Shown here piece by piece: positions 1 through 10,082 of a stretch of DNA of 64,000 bases (positions within the stretch are counted from its first letter, which is position 1; every line of letters begins with the position of its first letter). A program made the translations under genes and the position numbers. The DNA lies in assembly GCF_014117325.1 (NCBI RefSeq), contig NZ_CP059732.1, positions 806,001 through 870,000 of the forward strand, read 5' to 3'. Under the pieces are notes generated by a model that did no database searches, was not told the DNA's origin, and worked only from the letters and a program-made list of their open reading frames with translations. This DNA is from Spirosoma foliorum (GTDB lineage Bacteria; Bacteroidota; Bacteroidia; Cytophagales; Spirosomataceae).

Positions 1-2
1 AT

Positions 3-71
3 GATGCTGTTTTAGGTGGTAGTTGTCAGGCCTCTATGAATTACGATGAAGCAGGTAATCCAATCCCTTAA
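3..71 (+). CDS. C-terminal tail of an upstream gene (partial)
   Basis: An open frame enters from the left edge and stops at TAA 69-71, giving a 22-residue tail ending in EAGNPIP. The sequence has ordinary coding character and is followed by AT-rich spacer, so it is probably the end of a gene that starts outside the window. Too little is visible to assign a function. Confidence 0.35.
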   Translation, partial: DAVLGGSCQASMNYDEAGNPIP

Positions 72-524
72 TGTACTTGATATAGGGTAGTGATATTAAG
101 TCCACTAAATGTAAAAATAGGTATTATAATCGTTATTGCCTTTACCTATTTAGTCTTCCAGGCTTGTGATAGACTGGGCTATAGAATCATTTTAGGCCCT
201 ATCCGAGCAATTAATTTCTAATCAGGCAAAGGTGATAATATTAAATTTATCTATTGAATTAATCCAATCAATTTGTTACTATTAATAATGATAAGTAAAT
301 AATTGGTTAATGTTAAAATAATTTTGAAAATTAAAAACATCTATAAGTTTACCCATGTTTTATTTAGGCAGGTCTATTATATGTCTTTCTTAAAAACACC
401 TGCTATAAATTTATAGTAGATAACATCGAGCGAGTGACGTATATAACTCATAAGGTTGCCGTCTGTTAAAAGCTTCTGTTTCTACACTGTAAAATACTCA
501 ACGTACTTATCAATAATTACCTTA
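72..524. other. AT-rich leader upstream of the exopolysaccharide cluster
   Basis: No gene is visible in this stretch. It is strongly AT-rich compared with its neighbours and precedes the first gene of a long co-directional cluster, so it probably carries the cluster promoter. I could not place a convincing Bacteroidota -33/-7 promoter pair in it. Confidence 0.4.
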
Positions 525-1337
525 ATGCACAAATTATTAACGGATGAAGTAAAAAGGAGGGGAATTATTTTATGTGGTTATGTTGTCATTGCTCTTTGGT
601 TAGCCTCACTGGCAGGATGCACATCGGCCCGAAAGCTGATTTACTTTCAAGGAGCCACGAGTAGTGATGACACGGTAGTAATACCAGAGCCATTTGTCCC
701 AACCATTAGGAAAGGAGATGTATTATCGGTTCAGGTAAGCAGTTTAAACGCAGAAGCGTCAACCTACTTCAATCCATCATCAGTAGCAGAAACAACGCCG
801 TCAGTAACGCCAGTTAACCCACTCGCTCGAACAGCTGGCTATTTAGTGGATACCGATGGAGCTATTAAACTACCATTAATTGGTCAAGTAACGGTAGTTG
901 ATTTAACAAACGCAAAGGCAGGCCAACTAATAAGCAGTAAACTTAAAGCCTATTTAAAGGAGCCGACCGTTACAGTGCGGAACCTGAATTTTAGAATATC
1001 GGTGCTGGGTGAAGTAACCCGACCATCGCTATTTACAATTCCAAATGAACAGGTAACACTGCCAGAAGCCCTAGGCCTGGCTGGCGATTTGACCATTTAC
1101 GGTCGTCGAGACAACGTGCTGATTGTTCGGGAAGAAGGGGGGAAGCGTATTTTCGCCCGGCTGGATCTGACTCGACGTGATGCGTTTAAATCGCCATATT
1201 ATACACTTCACTCAAACGATGTAGTGTACGTAGAGCCTGGTAAAGTTCGAGTAACAAGCGTAGACAGAGTCTACATCCTAACGCCTATAGTGACTGGAAT
1301 ACTGTCATTAATTGCCATTATCGCCACTCGGCGATAA
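525..1337 (+). CDS. Wza-like polysaccharide export outer-membrane lipoprotein
   Basis: A polysaccharide export (OPX) protein that would form or gate the outer-membrane exit for the polysaccharide made by this cluster. From ATG 525 the N-terminus is a lipoprotein signal with lipobox LAGC (Cys 32). It is followed by the export domain (RKGDVLSVQV near residue 62) and an SLBB-like segment (SVLGEVTRPSLFTIP near residue 160). A hydrophobic stretch sits at the C-terminus, as in many Bacteroidota OPX proteins. A TTG 69 bases upstream would extend the frame, but would put 23 extra residues before the signal sequence, so ATG 525 is preferred. It is the first gene of the cluster, 33 bases before the tyrosine kinase gene, matching the usual wza-wzc pairing. 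Confidence 0.88.
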   Translation: MHKLLTDEVKRRGIILCGYVVIALWLASLAGCTSARKLIYFQGATSSDDTVVIPEPFVPTIRKGDVLSVQVSSLNAEASTYFNPSSVAETTPSVTPVNPLARTAGYLVDTDGAIKLPLIGQVTVVDLTNAKAGQLISSKLKAYLKEPTVTVRNLNFRISVLGEVTRPSLFTIPNEQVTLPEALGLAGDLTIYGRRDNVLIVREEGGKRIFARLDLTRRDAFKSPYYTLHSNDVVYVEPGKVRVTSVDRVYILTPIVTGILSLIAIIATRR

Positions 1338-1370
1338 CTATAAAATTACTTTCTTACCAACGTTAACTTC

Positions 1371-3686
1371 ATGATTATGAATGACAACTCCACGCATTCG
1401 TATGTTCCTTATCAGGTTGTCTCCGCCGACAACTCAGCCTTTCGGACGTATATTCTACCGTTGCTCCGTCATTGGCCCTGGTATGTTCTATCCCTGAGCA
1501 TTGCCTTCGCCGGAGCTTATGCTTATTTACTTTACAAGCAACCCATTTATCGAACTCAAGCCAGCTTGTTGCTTCAGGATGAAAAAAGAGGAAATGGGCA
1601 AACAAATCCACTAAAAGAACTGGAAGTTTATACGCCTAAAAAAGTGGTGGAAAATGAACTGGAAGTACTGCAATCATCCACTTTAATGGAGCATGTAGTG
1701 AATACCCTTCATTTAGATACCCGCTACTTTCATGAGACTTCGTTCGGGAAGCGCGAAATTTATACAGATTCGCCAGTCTTGATGCTGGTTGAAGCACCCA
1801 ACCCAATCTTGTATAAAAAACCACTGCTTTTGTCTTTCCCAACAAATCAATCGGTTCGTATCAGCAATGGAGAAAAGGCAGAAACGTATCCACTTAACCA
1901 AGGCATCCAGACTCCCTATGGGCGTTTACGGATCGTAACACGACAAGCTGTCAATCCAAAAACTGAATCTATTATTGTTCAGGCTATGCCCCCGGCTGCA
2001 GCTGTAAGTATGTATGCCAGCAAGCTGAAAGTAGAGCCGAGCAGCAAAACCTCAACCGTTGTTCGGCTAACGATTGAAGATGCGGTTCCTCAAAAAGGAG
2101 AAGCCATTCTGAACAACTTAATTAATGCCTACAACCAGGCATCTATTACCGATAAAAACCGGGTAGCAGCCAATACACTCAACTTTGTTGAGAATCGGCT
2201 GCGTATGGTGTCCGGTGAGTTGTCGGCCGTAGAGAAAGAGGTGGAGCAGTATAAATCCACAATGGCTATTACGGATTTGGGAGCTCAGGCACAATCGTTT
2301 TTACAGACAAGTCAGCAAAACGACACACAGCTTAATCAGGTAACGGTTCAACTGGCTGCGTTAAATGAGTTACAGGATTTTATTACGACACAATCCGATA
2401 AACGAGGAAGTACACCAGCAATTGTTGGCCTGAACGATCCGATTTTATTGGGTGAGATCAATAAACTGTCGGAACTTGAACTAAAGCGGGACGGATTGGC
2501 GCAAACAACTTCGGACGAGAATCCGATGTTGCAAACGATTGATAATCAGATAAAAGCGACTAAGAATAACATCAACCAGAACATAAAGTCGATGAAGGCG
2601 ATACTGAATACGTCGAAAGATCAGTATACCGCCAAAAACGAAAAACTGGAAAGTAGCATCCGTACCATTCCGAAGCAGGAACGTGCTTTGATGAATATCA
2701 CGCGGCAACAGGCGATCAAAAACAATCTGTATACCTATCTGCTTCAAAAACGCGAAGAGATGGCAGTTACATTTGCGGCTTCTGTTGCCGACAGTCGGAT
2801 CATTGATGTCGCTAAAAGCACTATAGATCCAGTGAAACCCGTAGGTGTTGTGATGTATGCTCTCTTTGGTTTGATTGGCTTCTTACTACCAACGGGAGTC
2901 ATTGCAGGGCGAAATGCGTTGAACACACGGGTAACGCGTCGGGTTGACGTTGAGCATGTCACGCAGGTGCCTATTCTGGGCGAGGTGATGAATAAACGGC
3001 AACGCGAAACGCTTATTGTTGCGCCTAATCAACGTTCGGTTATTGCTGAACAGATCCGGTCAATCCGAACCAACCTCCAAACCTGGACGGGTGAAGGTGG
3101 CCCCAAACAAGTAATGCTTTTTACCTCTAGTATGAGTGGTGAAGGCAAATCGTTCGTGTCCTTAAATTTAGGGGCGAGTCTAGCCTTAATGCGCCAGCCA
3201 ACAGTTATTCTGGAAATGGACATGCGTATGCCTCGCTTGCACCAACTCTTTGATATAGATAACACAGTAGGGCTAAGTTCTTACCTGAGTGGTGAGGCTG
3301 AATTGGCCGATATCATTAAACCTGTGCCAGGCCATCCCAATTACTTTATCATTCCTAGCGGTCCGCTGCCTTCTGATCCTTCAGAATTATTGCATGACGT
3401 TACGATGAAAGAGCTGATCGAATCCTTGCGGGATCAATTCCGGTATATCCTGCTTGATGCACCCCCAATTGGTATTGTTACAGATGCCCAGGTTGTAGCC
3501 CCTTACGTCGATTCGACCCTGTTTGTTATTCGTCATGGAGTAACGCCAAAACACAGTCTTAAAGTACTTGACACACTTTATCGTGAACAGCGCTTTCAGA
3601 ACCTCAGTATTATTCTGAATGGCGTAGGTGGTAGTGAAGCTTACCACTACAGCGACCGGCTTAAGAATAGTTACTCATACCGGTAA
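1371..3686 (+). CDS. Wzc-like polysaccharide co-polymerase / BY-kinase
   Basis: An inner-membrane chain-length regulator fused to a cytoplasmic bacterial tyrosine kinase (BY-kinase); it controls polymer length and export with the Wza-like protein. The order is a TM helix (about residues 37-56), a long periplasmic Wzz/GNVR region with coiled-coil segments, a second TM (about 490-510) and a kinase domain. The kinase shows Walker A SSMSGEGKS (about 586), Walker A' ILEMDMRMPR (about 612) and Walker B LLDAPP (about 693). The C-terminus ends in a tyrosine cluster (YHYSDRLKNSYSYR), the usual autophosphorylation tail. At 771 aa it is the fused length typical of Gram-negative enzymes. Two ATG codons, 6 bases apart, could start it. 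Confidence 0.93.
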   Translation: MIMNDNSTHSYVPYQVVSADNSAFRTYILPLLRHWPWYVLSLSIAFAGAYAYLLYKQPIYRTQASLLLQDEKRGNGQTNPLKELEVYTPKKVVENELEVLQSSTLMEHVVNTLHLDTRYFHETSFGKREIYTDSPVLMLVEAPNPILYKKPLLLSFPTNQSVRISNGEKAETYPLNQGIQTPYGRLRIVTRQAVNPKTESIIVQAMPPAAAVSMYASKLKVEPSSKTSTVVRLTIEDAVPQKGEAILNNLINAYNQASITDKNRVAANTLNFVENRLRMVSGELSAVEKEVEQYKSTMAITDLGAQAQSFLQTSQQNDTQLNQVTVQLAALNELQDFITTQSDKRGSTPAIVGLNDPILLGEINKLSELELKRDGLAQTTSDENPMLQTIDNQIKATKNNINQNIKSMKAILNTSKDQYTAKNEKLESSIRTIPKQERALMNITRQQAIKNNLYTYLLQKREEMAVTFAASVADSRIIDVAKSTIDPVKPVGVVMYALFGLIGFLLPTGVIAGRNALNTRVTRRVDVEHVTQVPILGEVMNKRQRETLIVAPNQRSVIAEQIRSIRTNLQTWTGEGGPKQVMLFTSSMSGEGKSFVSLNLGASLALMRQPTVILEMDMRMPRLHQLFDIDNTVGLSSYLSGEAELADIIKPVPGHPNYFIIPSGPLPSDPSELLHDVTMKELIESLRDQFRYILLDAPPIGIVTDAQVVAPYVDSTLFVIRHGVTPKHSLKVLDTLYREQRFQNLSIILNGVGGSEAYHYSDRLKNSYSYR

Positions 3687-3766
3687 CCCAATTTTATTTG
3701 GGCCCCTTTTTTCGGCGAACTAGCCGTACTTATCCAACTTCATCGCATGCAAAAATTGATATTCGT

Positions 3767-4444
3767 ATGCAAGCATCTACCAACGGAAAAACTTTTCAAT
3801 TATATCTCGCCTACGATGTACAGTCAAAGCCACGAAACAGACAGTGGCTACTGGCTGGCATCAAAAAGAGGACCTTTGACCTCGCCGTTGCCAGTCTGGT
3901 AACGGTAGTGGTTCTTATGTGGCTTATTCCTCTACTAATTCTAGCGATAAAATTAACTTCACCAGGGCCACCCTTATTTATTCAGTTGCGAACGGGTCGG
4001 AATGGTCGCGTATTTCCATGTCTGAAATTTCGAACAATGACGTATGATCGTAATGCTCAATTTCGTCAGGCAACGCGCAATGACCAGCGGGTAACTCGCC
4101 TTGGAAAGTTTCTGCGACGAACGAATCTCGATGAAATGCCGCAGTTTCTGAATGTACTGATGGGACATATGAGTATTGTCGGGCCTCGTCCGCATCCATT
4201 ACCGCTAGATGCTGAGCATTGGCATACACTACCTGGTTACAAAGAACGTTACGCTGTCCGTCCCGGTATTACCGGCTTAGCCCAGGCAAGAGGAGCACGA
4301 GGTGAAACCGACGAGTTGTATAAAATGAAACAACGCGTACGCTACGATCATTTGTACATCCGTCGCCAGTCGTCTCGCCTGGATGCGAAAATTTGTTGGT
4401 GGACAATTAAATCAGCCATCTTAGGAAATAAAAATGCCTGGTAG
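3767..4444 (+). CDS. Undecaprenyl-phosphate sugar-1-phosphate transferase (priming enzyme)
   Basis: Bacterial sugar transferase (WcaJ/PglC-like) domain. It moves a sugar-1-phosphate onto undecaprenyl phosphate at the inner membrane, which is the first committed step of repeat-unit synthesis. Visible marks are the membrane hairpin after [32 protein letters not shown], the catalytic-region motif [14 protein letters not shown] and [11 protein letters not shown] 3767 gives 225 aa, the size of a minimal single-domain enzyme. A TTG 69 bases upstream would add a tail with no family features. The sugar cannot be read from sequence alone. Confidence 0.9.
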   Translation: MQASTNGKTFQLYLAYDVQSKPRNRQWLLAGIKKRTFDLAVASLVTVVVLMWLIPLLILAIKLTSPGPPLFIQLRTGRNGRVFPCLKFRTMTYDRNAQFRQATRNDQRVTRLGKFLRRTNLDEMPQFLNVLMGHMSIVGPRPHPLPLDAEHWHTLPGYKERYAVRPGITGLAQARGARGETDELYKMKQRVRYDHLYIRRQSSRLDAKICWWTIKSAILGNKNAW

Positions 4445-4473
4445 TCAGATTTTAACCAATATTTCTCTAATAA

Positions 4474-5235
4474 ATGGCACGCGTTTTACAAATTAATCTA
4501 TACGATGCCGGATTAGACTCGGCTGTTCAGGAGATAATCCAGCAATGTCAGTTAACGGAATCCCGGCAAAACAGGTGTGTTAGTGCCACCGATGCCCACG
4601 GCTTAGTAACCGCCTTTAGAGAGCCAGCTTTTAAAGCCGTCCTGAATTCGTTTTACTGGAATCTGCCCGATGGTATGCCCAGTGTCTGGATCGGAAAACT
4701 AAAGGGGGCAAAGCAAATGACTCGTTGTTATGGTCCTGACCTGTTCCGGTATGTTTTTGAGAACAGTGCCAATACATCCATCAAACATTTCCTGTGTGGG
4801 GGTAAGGAGGGTATAGCTGATGAACTGAAAGCGGCTGTTGGTAAGAAGTTTGGGAACCTTCAGGTGGCGGGTACATACTGCCCACCGTTCCGGCCCATGT
4901 CTGACGATGAATTCCGGTCATTAGCTGAAACAATCAATCAATCGGGCGCGAATATTGTCTGGATTGGCATAAGCTCGCCCAAACAGGAATACTTTGCCCA
5001 GCGACTGGCGAAATGGACCAATGTTAACTTTATTGTTACCGTTGGAGCAGCCTTTGACTTTCACACAGATCGTGTACGCCAAGCGCCAGGATGGATGCAA
5101 AAAGCCTCGCTGGAATGGTTGTTTCGACTTTCGATGGAGCCTAAGCGTTTATACAAGCGTTACCTGAAAGTTATACCTTTATTTATCTTGTTCAATATTA
5201 AAGAAGCCATCTCGCCAAGAACTCATTTCTCGTAA
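4474..5235 (+). CDS. WecG/TagA/CpsF family glycosyltransferase (GT26)
   Basis: A GT26 enzyme that probably adds the second sugar to the lipid-linked primer made by the preceding gene product. Family marks are SATDAHGLVTAF near the N-terminus, NLPDGMPSVW (the conserved DG pair), RCYGPDLF, FLCGGKEG, the segment IVWIGISSPKQEYFAQ and VGAAFDFHTDRVRQAPGW. The 253 aa length is normal for the family. The basic C-terminus (EPKRLYKRYLKVIPLF) resembles the membrane-docking tail of TagA-type enzymes. It lies 29 bases after the priming transferase gene. Confidence 0.9.
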   Translation: MARVLQINLYDAGLDSAVQEIIQQCQLTESRQNRCVSATDAHGLVTAFREPAFKAVLNSFYWNLPDGMPSVWIGKLKGAKQMTRCYGPDLFRYVFENSANTSIKHFLCGGKEGIADELKAAVGKKFGNLQVAGTYCPPFRPMSDDEFRSLAETINQSGANIVWIGISSPKQEYFAQRLAKWTNVNFIVTVGAAFDFHTDRVRQAPGWMQKASLEWLFRLSMEPKRLYKRYLKVIPLFILFNIKEAISPRTHFS

Positions 5236-5302
5236 CGTTGGAGACGACAGTTTTATGAATGATCTGAACTTTCCCAACTAGCGTATCCAGAATTATTGAC
5301 TT

Positions 5303-6733
5303 ATGCTGAGTAGAAAAGAAGCTATTGTTTTAACCGATGCCCAGTTGGCCGATGCATCAGGTGAGCTAGTCGCTTCTGCCGATGTAGAGGCAGTAGCTCC
5401 CAAATCATCAGTTTTGTCAAAATCAACTCTGAAGCGGTTTGCCGTCAATGTAGCCTCTTTGTTCAGTATACATGTGGCTAACATGTTACTGCCTCTGCTT
5501 ACGGTTCCTTATGTAGTGCGTATCATTGGGCCTGAACGGCTGGGTCTGCTTAATTTTTCGCAGGCGTTTGTTGCCTATTTTACACTGCTTATCAACTACG
5601 GTTTCGACATGGCAGCCGTACGGACCATTGCTGCCAATCGAACCAATCAGGACGTAACGAATCGGGTTTTTAGCGAAGTGGTAGTTGGTAAAGCACTGCT
5701 TTGGGTTCTGTCGACCATTATTTTCGGTTTCATTTCCTACTTTGTTCCAGATTTTCGGGCACACCTCTGGTTGCACATTTGTACATACATAGGTTGTCTT
5801 GGTATCGTATTTTTTCCGGTATGGCTTTATCAGGCCATGGAAAATCTGGGTCGGGTAGCCCTGTTCAACATGATTACCAAGGTGCTGGTCATGTTAACCG
5901 TGTTTATTTTTATCCGACAACCAAACGATTACATCTACCAGAATCTTTCGCTGAGTCTGTCTCAGGTAGCGCTTAGCTTTATTGCATTCTTTGTAGCAGT
6001 CAAACGATTCAATATCACGTTTGCCTGGCCAGGCCTTACTAATATGTTGATACGGTTTCGTAATGATAGCACGCTATTCTTTACGTCTGTGGTCGCAACA
6101 ATTTATGCTGGGTCGAATGTGTTTTTACTGGGTATCTTCAGTACGCCCTATAACGTTGGTATTTTTTCGGCAGGAACACGTATAGTCGGTATTGCGCAGG
6201 CCTTTGTTTCGCTGGCACTGAACCAGGCTTTCTTTCCGATTGTGGCCAGCGCCTTTGGCGAAAGTGAAGAGAAAGGTTTGACAGTTGTTCGGACTATCTT
6301 TTTTCCGGTGATAGTCCTGATGATGCTGATTTCGTTAGGATTATGGCTTATTGCTCCCGTTTTTATCTCCCTGTTTTACGGGGCCAAGTTCGACGATGCC
6401 GTTGTAGTACTACGTATTGTATCGCTTTTGCCAATTACACTGGGGCTTAATAATTTATTCGGTGTTCATACGATGCTTAGCCTGCGTATGGACAAAGCGT
6501 TTTTTCGGATTTCGGCTATTGGTTCAATCATTAGTTTATCGCTTAACGCTTTACTGATCCAGCGATTTGGACCTGCTGGAGTGGCCGCTTCCTGGGTCAC
6601 AACAGAAGCTTTCGTTACCTTTTCTTTTTATGCCTACCTGCGTTATAAAGGTATTCAGGTAGTTAAGCTCGCGTATTTACAGGATGCCATTGCTTTCAGC
6701 AGAAACCGTTTGGCAGTCCTGTTTAAACAGTAA
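5303..6733 (+). CDS. Wzx-like polysaccharide flippase (MOP/MATE superfamily)
   Basis: A polytopic inner-membrane protein of 476 aa with about 12-14 predicted helices. It belongs to the polysaccharide biosynthesis protein family that flips undecaprenyl-linked repeat units to the periplasm. The N-terminal region after a hydrophilic lead of about 45 residues contains SLFSIHVANMLLPLLTVPYVVRIIG, split here only by reading order, and then GPERLGLLNFSQAF, which is typical of Wzx. Position between the initiating transferases and the other glycosyltransferases fits. The hydrophilic lead (VLTDAQLADASGELVAS) is longer than usual, so the true start could lie further in. Confidence 0.9.
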   Translation: MLSRKEAIVLTDAQLADASGELVASADVEAVAPKSSVLSKSTLKRFAVNVASLFSIHVANMLLPLLTVPYVVRIIGPERLGLLNFSQAFVAYFTLLINYGFDMAAVRTIAANRTNQDVTNRVFSEVVVGKALLWVLSTIIFGFISYFVPDFRAHLWLHICTYIGCLGIVFFPVWLYQAMENLGRVALFNMITKVLVMLTVFIFIRQPNDYIYQNLSLSLSQVALSFIAFFVAVKRFNITFAWPGLTNMLIRFRNDSTLFFTSVVATIYAGSNVFLLGIFSTPYNVGIFSAGTRIVGIAQAFVSLALNQAFFPIVASAFGESEEKGLTVVRTIFFPVIVLMMLISLGLWLIAPVFISLFYGAKFDDAVVVLRIVSLLPITLGLNNLFGVHTMLSLRMDKAFFRISAIGSIISLSLNALLIQRFGPAGVAASWVTTEAFVTFSFYAYLRYKGIQVVKLAYLQDAIAFSRNRLAVLFKQ

Positions 6734-6735
6734 TT

Positions 6736-7644
6736 ATGAAACGTATAGCCGCGGTTGTTGTGACTTATAATCGACTCGATGATCTGAAGAAATGCCTGGT
6801 GAGCCTGCAAACGCAGACCCGGCAGCTCGACACGATCTATGTAGTCAATAATGGAAGTACAGATGGAACGAGTGAGTGGCTGGCAAAGCAATCGGACTTA
6901 ACTGTACTGACTCAGGCCAATCTGGGTGGAGCTGGTGGTTTTGCTACCGGTATAGCCCAAGCTTACCACGATGAATACGATGGCATATGGTGCATGGACG
7001 ATGACTGTCTGGCCACTCCGAATGCGCTCGATAATCTGCTTTGTTCGCCTAATATAGGTCCATGCATAAAAAACAGTGTATCGCTTAGTAGTCAGCTTAA
7101 CGATGAACTGGCTTTCTTCGTCGATTTGCCTAATAAGGCTTTCCGGCATGCTGCCGATATGGCATCCTTCGATATGCTCTTCGGTGTTGCAGCCTTATTC
7201 AACGGAACCCTGATCAGTTCAGAAGTAATAAAGACGATAGGTGTACCCGACAAAAAACTGTTTATCTGGGGCGATGAGGTAGAGTACATGTCTCGAGCTC
7301 AGAAAATGGGATTCCCAGTAGTAACTATTCCGAAGTCAATATTTTATCATCCACCCAGTGTTGATCGGGACGGGATTCCCTGGCCGGGTGCCTGGAAAAA
7401 CTATTATCGGATTCGTAATGAGCGCCGTGTTTTTCAAAATGCTCATGGTAATAAATACGGCTTTATCATGTTTCTGTTTTGGTCAATTCGGGCTACGTTC
7501 AATCAATTGGCTGCCTTTCGGAAAAATAGGATGTACAACTTCTTACTGTTTGCAGAGGCTTCTTTCGACAGTTTGCTGAATAATTTCCGCAAACGACCTG
7601 AGACAATTTTTACGCTTCGGCTTTACCGATTTATGCATAAATAA
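6736..7644 (+). CDS. Family 2 glycosyltransferase
   Basis: A GT-A fold glycosyltransferase, probably cytoplasmic, that adds one sugar of the repeat unit from a nucleotide donor. It starts with AAVVVTYNRLDDLKKCL and VVNNGSTDGT. The metal-binding motif is WCMDDDC (about residue 88), and the acceptor-side motif is WGDEVEYMSRAQKMGF. The DDD motif and layout recall GlfT/rhamnosyltransferase-like GT2 enzymes. Only 2 bases separate it from the flippase gene, so the two are almost certainly co-transcribed. Donor and linkage are unknown. Confidence 0.88.
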   Translation: MKRIAAVVVTYNRLDDLKKCLVSLQTQTRQLDTIYVVNNGSTDGTSEWLAKQSDLTVLTQANLGGAGGFATGIAQAYHDEYDGIWCMDDDCLATPNALDNLLCSPNIGPCIKNSVSLSSQLNDELAFFVDLPNKAFRHAADMASFDMLFGVAALFNGTLISSEVIKTIGVPDKKLFIWGDEVEYMSRAQKMGFPVVTIPKSIFYHPPSVDRDGIPWPGAWKNYYRIRNERRVFQNAHGNKYGFIMFLFWSIRATFNQLAAFRKNRMYNFLLFAEASFDSLLNNFRKRPETIFTLRLYRFMHK

Positions 7645-7653
7645 CAACCCGTC

Positions 7654-8826
7654 ATGAATGTACTGATTGTTACTTATCTGGCTCCTGTTTCACCTTCTGG
7701 TGTTATTACTTATTGTCGAACGCTATCTAATGATCTGGTAAAGGCAGGGGTAAATGTACATACTGTCAATGCCTCTGATACGCCCTCTGTCTGGAAAAAA
7801 TGCCTGGGTGTTTTAAAGTATATCATGCGATCATTGGGTGGGGCTTTTTATGTTGTTTATGACGAATTTGCCTACTTCACAGGTATTTATCTGGCCGTTC
7901 GTAAACTGCGCACGTCGGACTTCGATATTATTCATGCACAAGATCCTCGATCAGGGATAGCGGCTTTTCTGGCCTTAGGCAAACGTGTGCCTGTGGTGCT
8001 GACCTGTCATTTCAATGACGACCCAGTTCGTGAGTTAGCTAACCAGTTTGCCCTTAAGCCACGTTTTACCCAAACACTCACGAGTTGGTATACTTACCTG
8101 TTTTCGCACATCAGTAACTACGTATTTGTATCCAACTACGCGTATACACAATCGAAACATCTTTTACCCAAAGAGATTAATAAAGAGATTCTCAGAAACA
8201 CCGTTCGTCTGGATCGGCCTGCCAAACTTGCCAAGCCTGCATTGGATAAAGACACACGGTTGATAATTAGTAATGTAGGCTATATAGATGAGCGGAAGAA
8301 TCAGAAACTTTTGCTTCAGATTGGACACGAACTTCGGAATCGGGGCATCGTTAATTTTGCGATCTGGCTTATTGGCGATGGGCCCAAGCGGGAGGAATAT
8401 AGCCAACTGGCCCAGAAACTAGAGTTGACAGACTGCGTTACATTCTTTGGCCGACAAGCTTCGCCCTGGCGATTGGTAGCCCAAAGCGATTTGTATGTGC
8501 ATACGGCTCTGAACGACAACTGCCCTTATTCAATTGTAGAAGCGTTTGCTATTGGAACACCAGTGCTGGCCTTGCCCGTTGGTGGTATTCCTGAAATGGT
8601 GCCTGCCAATTTTGGAATATTACATGGCGAGAATGTTAGCGAAATGGCAACGGAAGTTACCCGTTATTTTGATCCGTACCAACGACAACAGACAGCTAAG
8701 GCTCAACGGGCTAATGCTTCTCTGGCTTTCAATCACGAGGATAACCTGAAAAAGCTACTGGCCTTTTATCAGCAAACAATTGGTAAATCAGTACCTAACT
8801 ATACTCAATCATCTTACCCTTTATGA
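7654..8826 (+). CDS. Family 4 glycosyltransferase
   Basis: A GT-B retaining glycosyltransferase of 390 aa. The N-terminal domain begins MNVLIVTYLAPVSPSGVI. The C-terminal donor domain has ISNVGYIDERKNQ, WLIGDGPKREEY and the E-x7-E motif in SIVEAFAIGTPVLALPVGG. The stop overlaps the next start by four bases (ATGA), showing translational coupling to the polymerase gene. The minus-strand gene at 16788-17996 is a close paralogue: both share VLI.TYL..SPSGV at the start and CHFNDDPV in the middle. Confidence 0.9.
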   Translation: MNVLIVTYLAPVSPSGVITYCRTLSNDLVKAGVNVHTVNASDTPSVWKKCLGVLKYIMRSLGGAFYVVYDEFAYFTGIYLAVRKLRTSDFDIIHAQDPRSGIAAFLALGKRVPVVLTCHFNDDPVRELANQFALKPRFTQTLTSWYTYLFSHISNYVFVSNYAYTQSKHLLPKEINKEILRNTVRLDRPAKLAKPALDKDTRLIISNVGYIDERKNQKLLLQIGHELRNRGIVNFAIWLIGDGPKREEYSQLAQKLELTDCVTFFGRQASPWRLVAQSDLYVHTALNDNCPYSIVEAFAIGTPVLALPVGGIPEMVPANFGILHGENVSEMATEVTRYFDPYQRQQTAKAQRANASLAFNHEDNLKKLLAFYQQTIGKSVPNYTQSSYPL

Positions 8827-10082
8827 TAATCTGGTTGTATCGATTCATACTCTTTGTCTTATTATTCGGGATGAGTGCCCTCATTTACGGAGGAAATGCG
8901 CTGAACCCGATTTTCGATAAGGCCGTTAGTGGAACTGCGTTAGTAGGCATTGTATCGCTCGTTATTTTTTACCCCCAATTTCCACCCCTTTATAAATGGG
9001 TAGCCTGGTTCTTATTTCTGGGGGTTATTGGTCTGGTTCTCGAATCCAAATATGAATACGGCCAATATGTTTATTCTTACTTTGTTATTAAGCGTTTTGC
9101 CTATTGTGGCTTGGCATTAATGACTTACGTAATCGCTACAAGAGCTGGCGAATTAAAATTAGAGTATGCGATCTATGTGATTTTTGCTTTCTATGTTATC
9201 AATCAGTTATTTCTGGGGCAGATTTTTAGCTACAATCTAACCTCCGATACCCGGACTGTAACGTCAAACGAAGCGTTATATCTGGTTATTCCCTGCCTGT
9301 ATTACCTAATGATCTACCTGAAAGATCGTCGTATTGTCGATCTATTTAAGGTTCTTCTCACATTTGGTCTCATCGTGTTCTTATTACACCGTTCAGTTAT
9401 TTCGGCCGCAATTGTCGGGATTGCCGTAGTTATAGGGCTTTCACTGGTTGGGAAATTATCGACAGGAGAGTTGCCGATGGGACGCACATTGGCCACCTTT
9501 ACAGTTCTGCTACTCTTACTGGCTCCCGTCATGGGCATGCTGCCGGGCAACAAAGTCGATGCCTTTCTGGAAAATATTGGTGGTATTCTCGACCCGAAGG
9601 AAGATAATACGGGTAGCTGGCGGCTGGAGCAATCAGAATATTATCTGGGCCTTATTCCGGATAAACCCATGTTAGGCTGGCGCTATGAAGGTTACGATAA
9701 GGGCGAGATTATGGAAAATGAAGACTTCCCAACGAAAGGAACCATTATCCACTCGCAGTACATCGATATGCTGTACAACTATGGTGCTGTTGGGCTAAGC
9801 ATTAACCTCCTGATCATATTTGGTACGCTCCTGACGATATATCATCGGAATCCAACTCTCACTACCGAACAGACTGTTTTATTCGGCTTTATCGTGAGTG
9901 GATTGATCTATGCTGTATCCTATCAGTTGCCCGTCTTTTTCTGGGGTTTTGTTGGCGTTGGGATGTATTACGCATTCAAATCTCCAGAGGTTCCTGTTAT
10001 CACCTATAATCCACCCCAGCATGCCCAACCGGGCTTATCGTCACGTCCGGCTGTTTTACCTAAAAAGCCACTAAGTATATGA
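8823..10082 (+). CDS. Wzy-like O-antigen/exopolysaccharide polymerase
   Basis: An inner-membrane protein of 419 aa with about ten predicted helices and a large extracytoplasmic loop between roughly residues 240 and 320. The loop carries NTGSWRLEQSEYY and MLGWRYEGYDKG, the O-antigen ligase/polymerase (Wzy_C) pattern. It would join flipped repeat units in the periplasm. Sequence conservation in this family is low, so the call rests on topology, loop motif and position. It overlaps its neighbours by 4 bases on both sides, a tight translational unit. The C-terminal tail after the last helix is proline-rich and cytoplasmic. Confidence 0.82.
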   Translation: MIIWLYRFILFVLLFGMSALIYGGNALNPIFDKAVSGTALVGIVSLVIFYPQFPPLYKWVAWFLFLGVIGLVLESKYEYGQYVYSYFVIKRFAYCGLALMTYVIATRAGELKLEYAIYVIFAFYVINQLFLGQIFSYNLTSDTRTVTSNEALYLVIPCLYYLMIYLKDRRIVDLFKVLLTFGLIVFLLHRSVISAAIVGIAVVIGLSLVGKLSTGELPMGRTLATFTVLLLLLAPVMGMLPGNKVDAFLENIGGILDPKEDNTGSWRLEQSEYYLGLIPDKPMLGWRYEGYDKGEIMENEDFPTKGTIIHSQYIDMLYNYGAVGLSINLLIIFGTLLTIYHRNPTLTTEQTVLFGFIVSGLIYAVSYQLPVFFWGFVGVGMYYAFKSPEVPVITYNPPQHAQPGLSSRPAVLPKKPLSI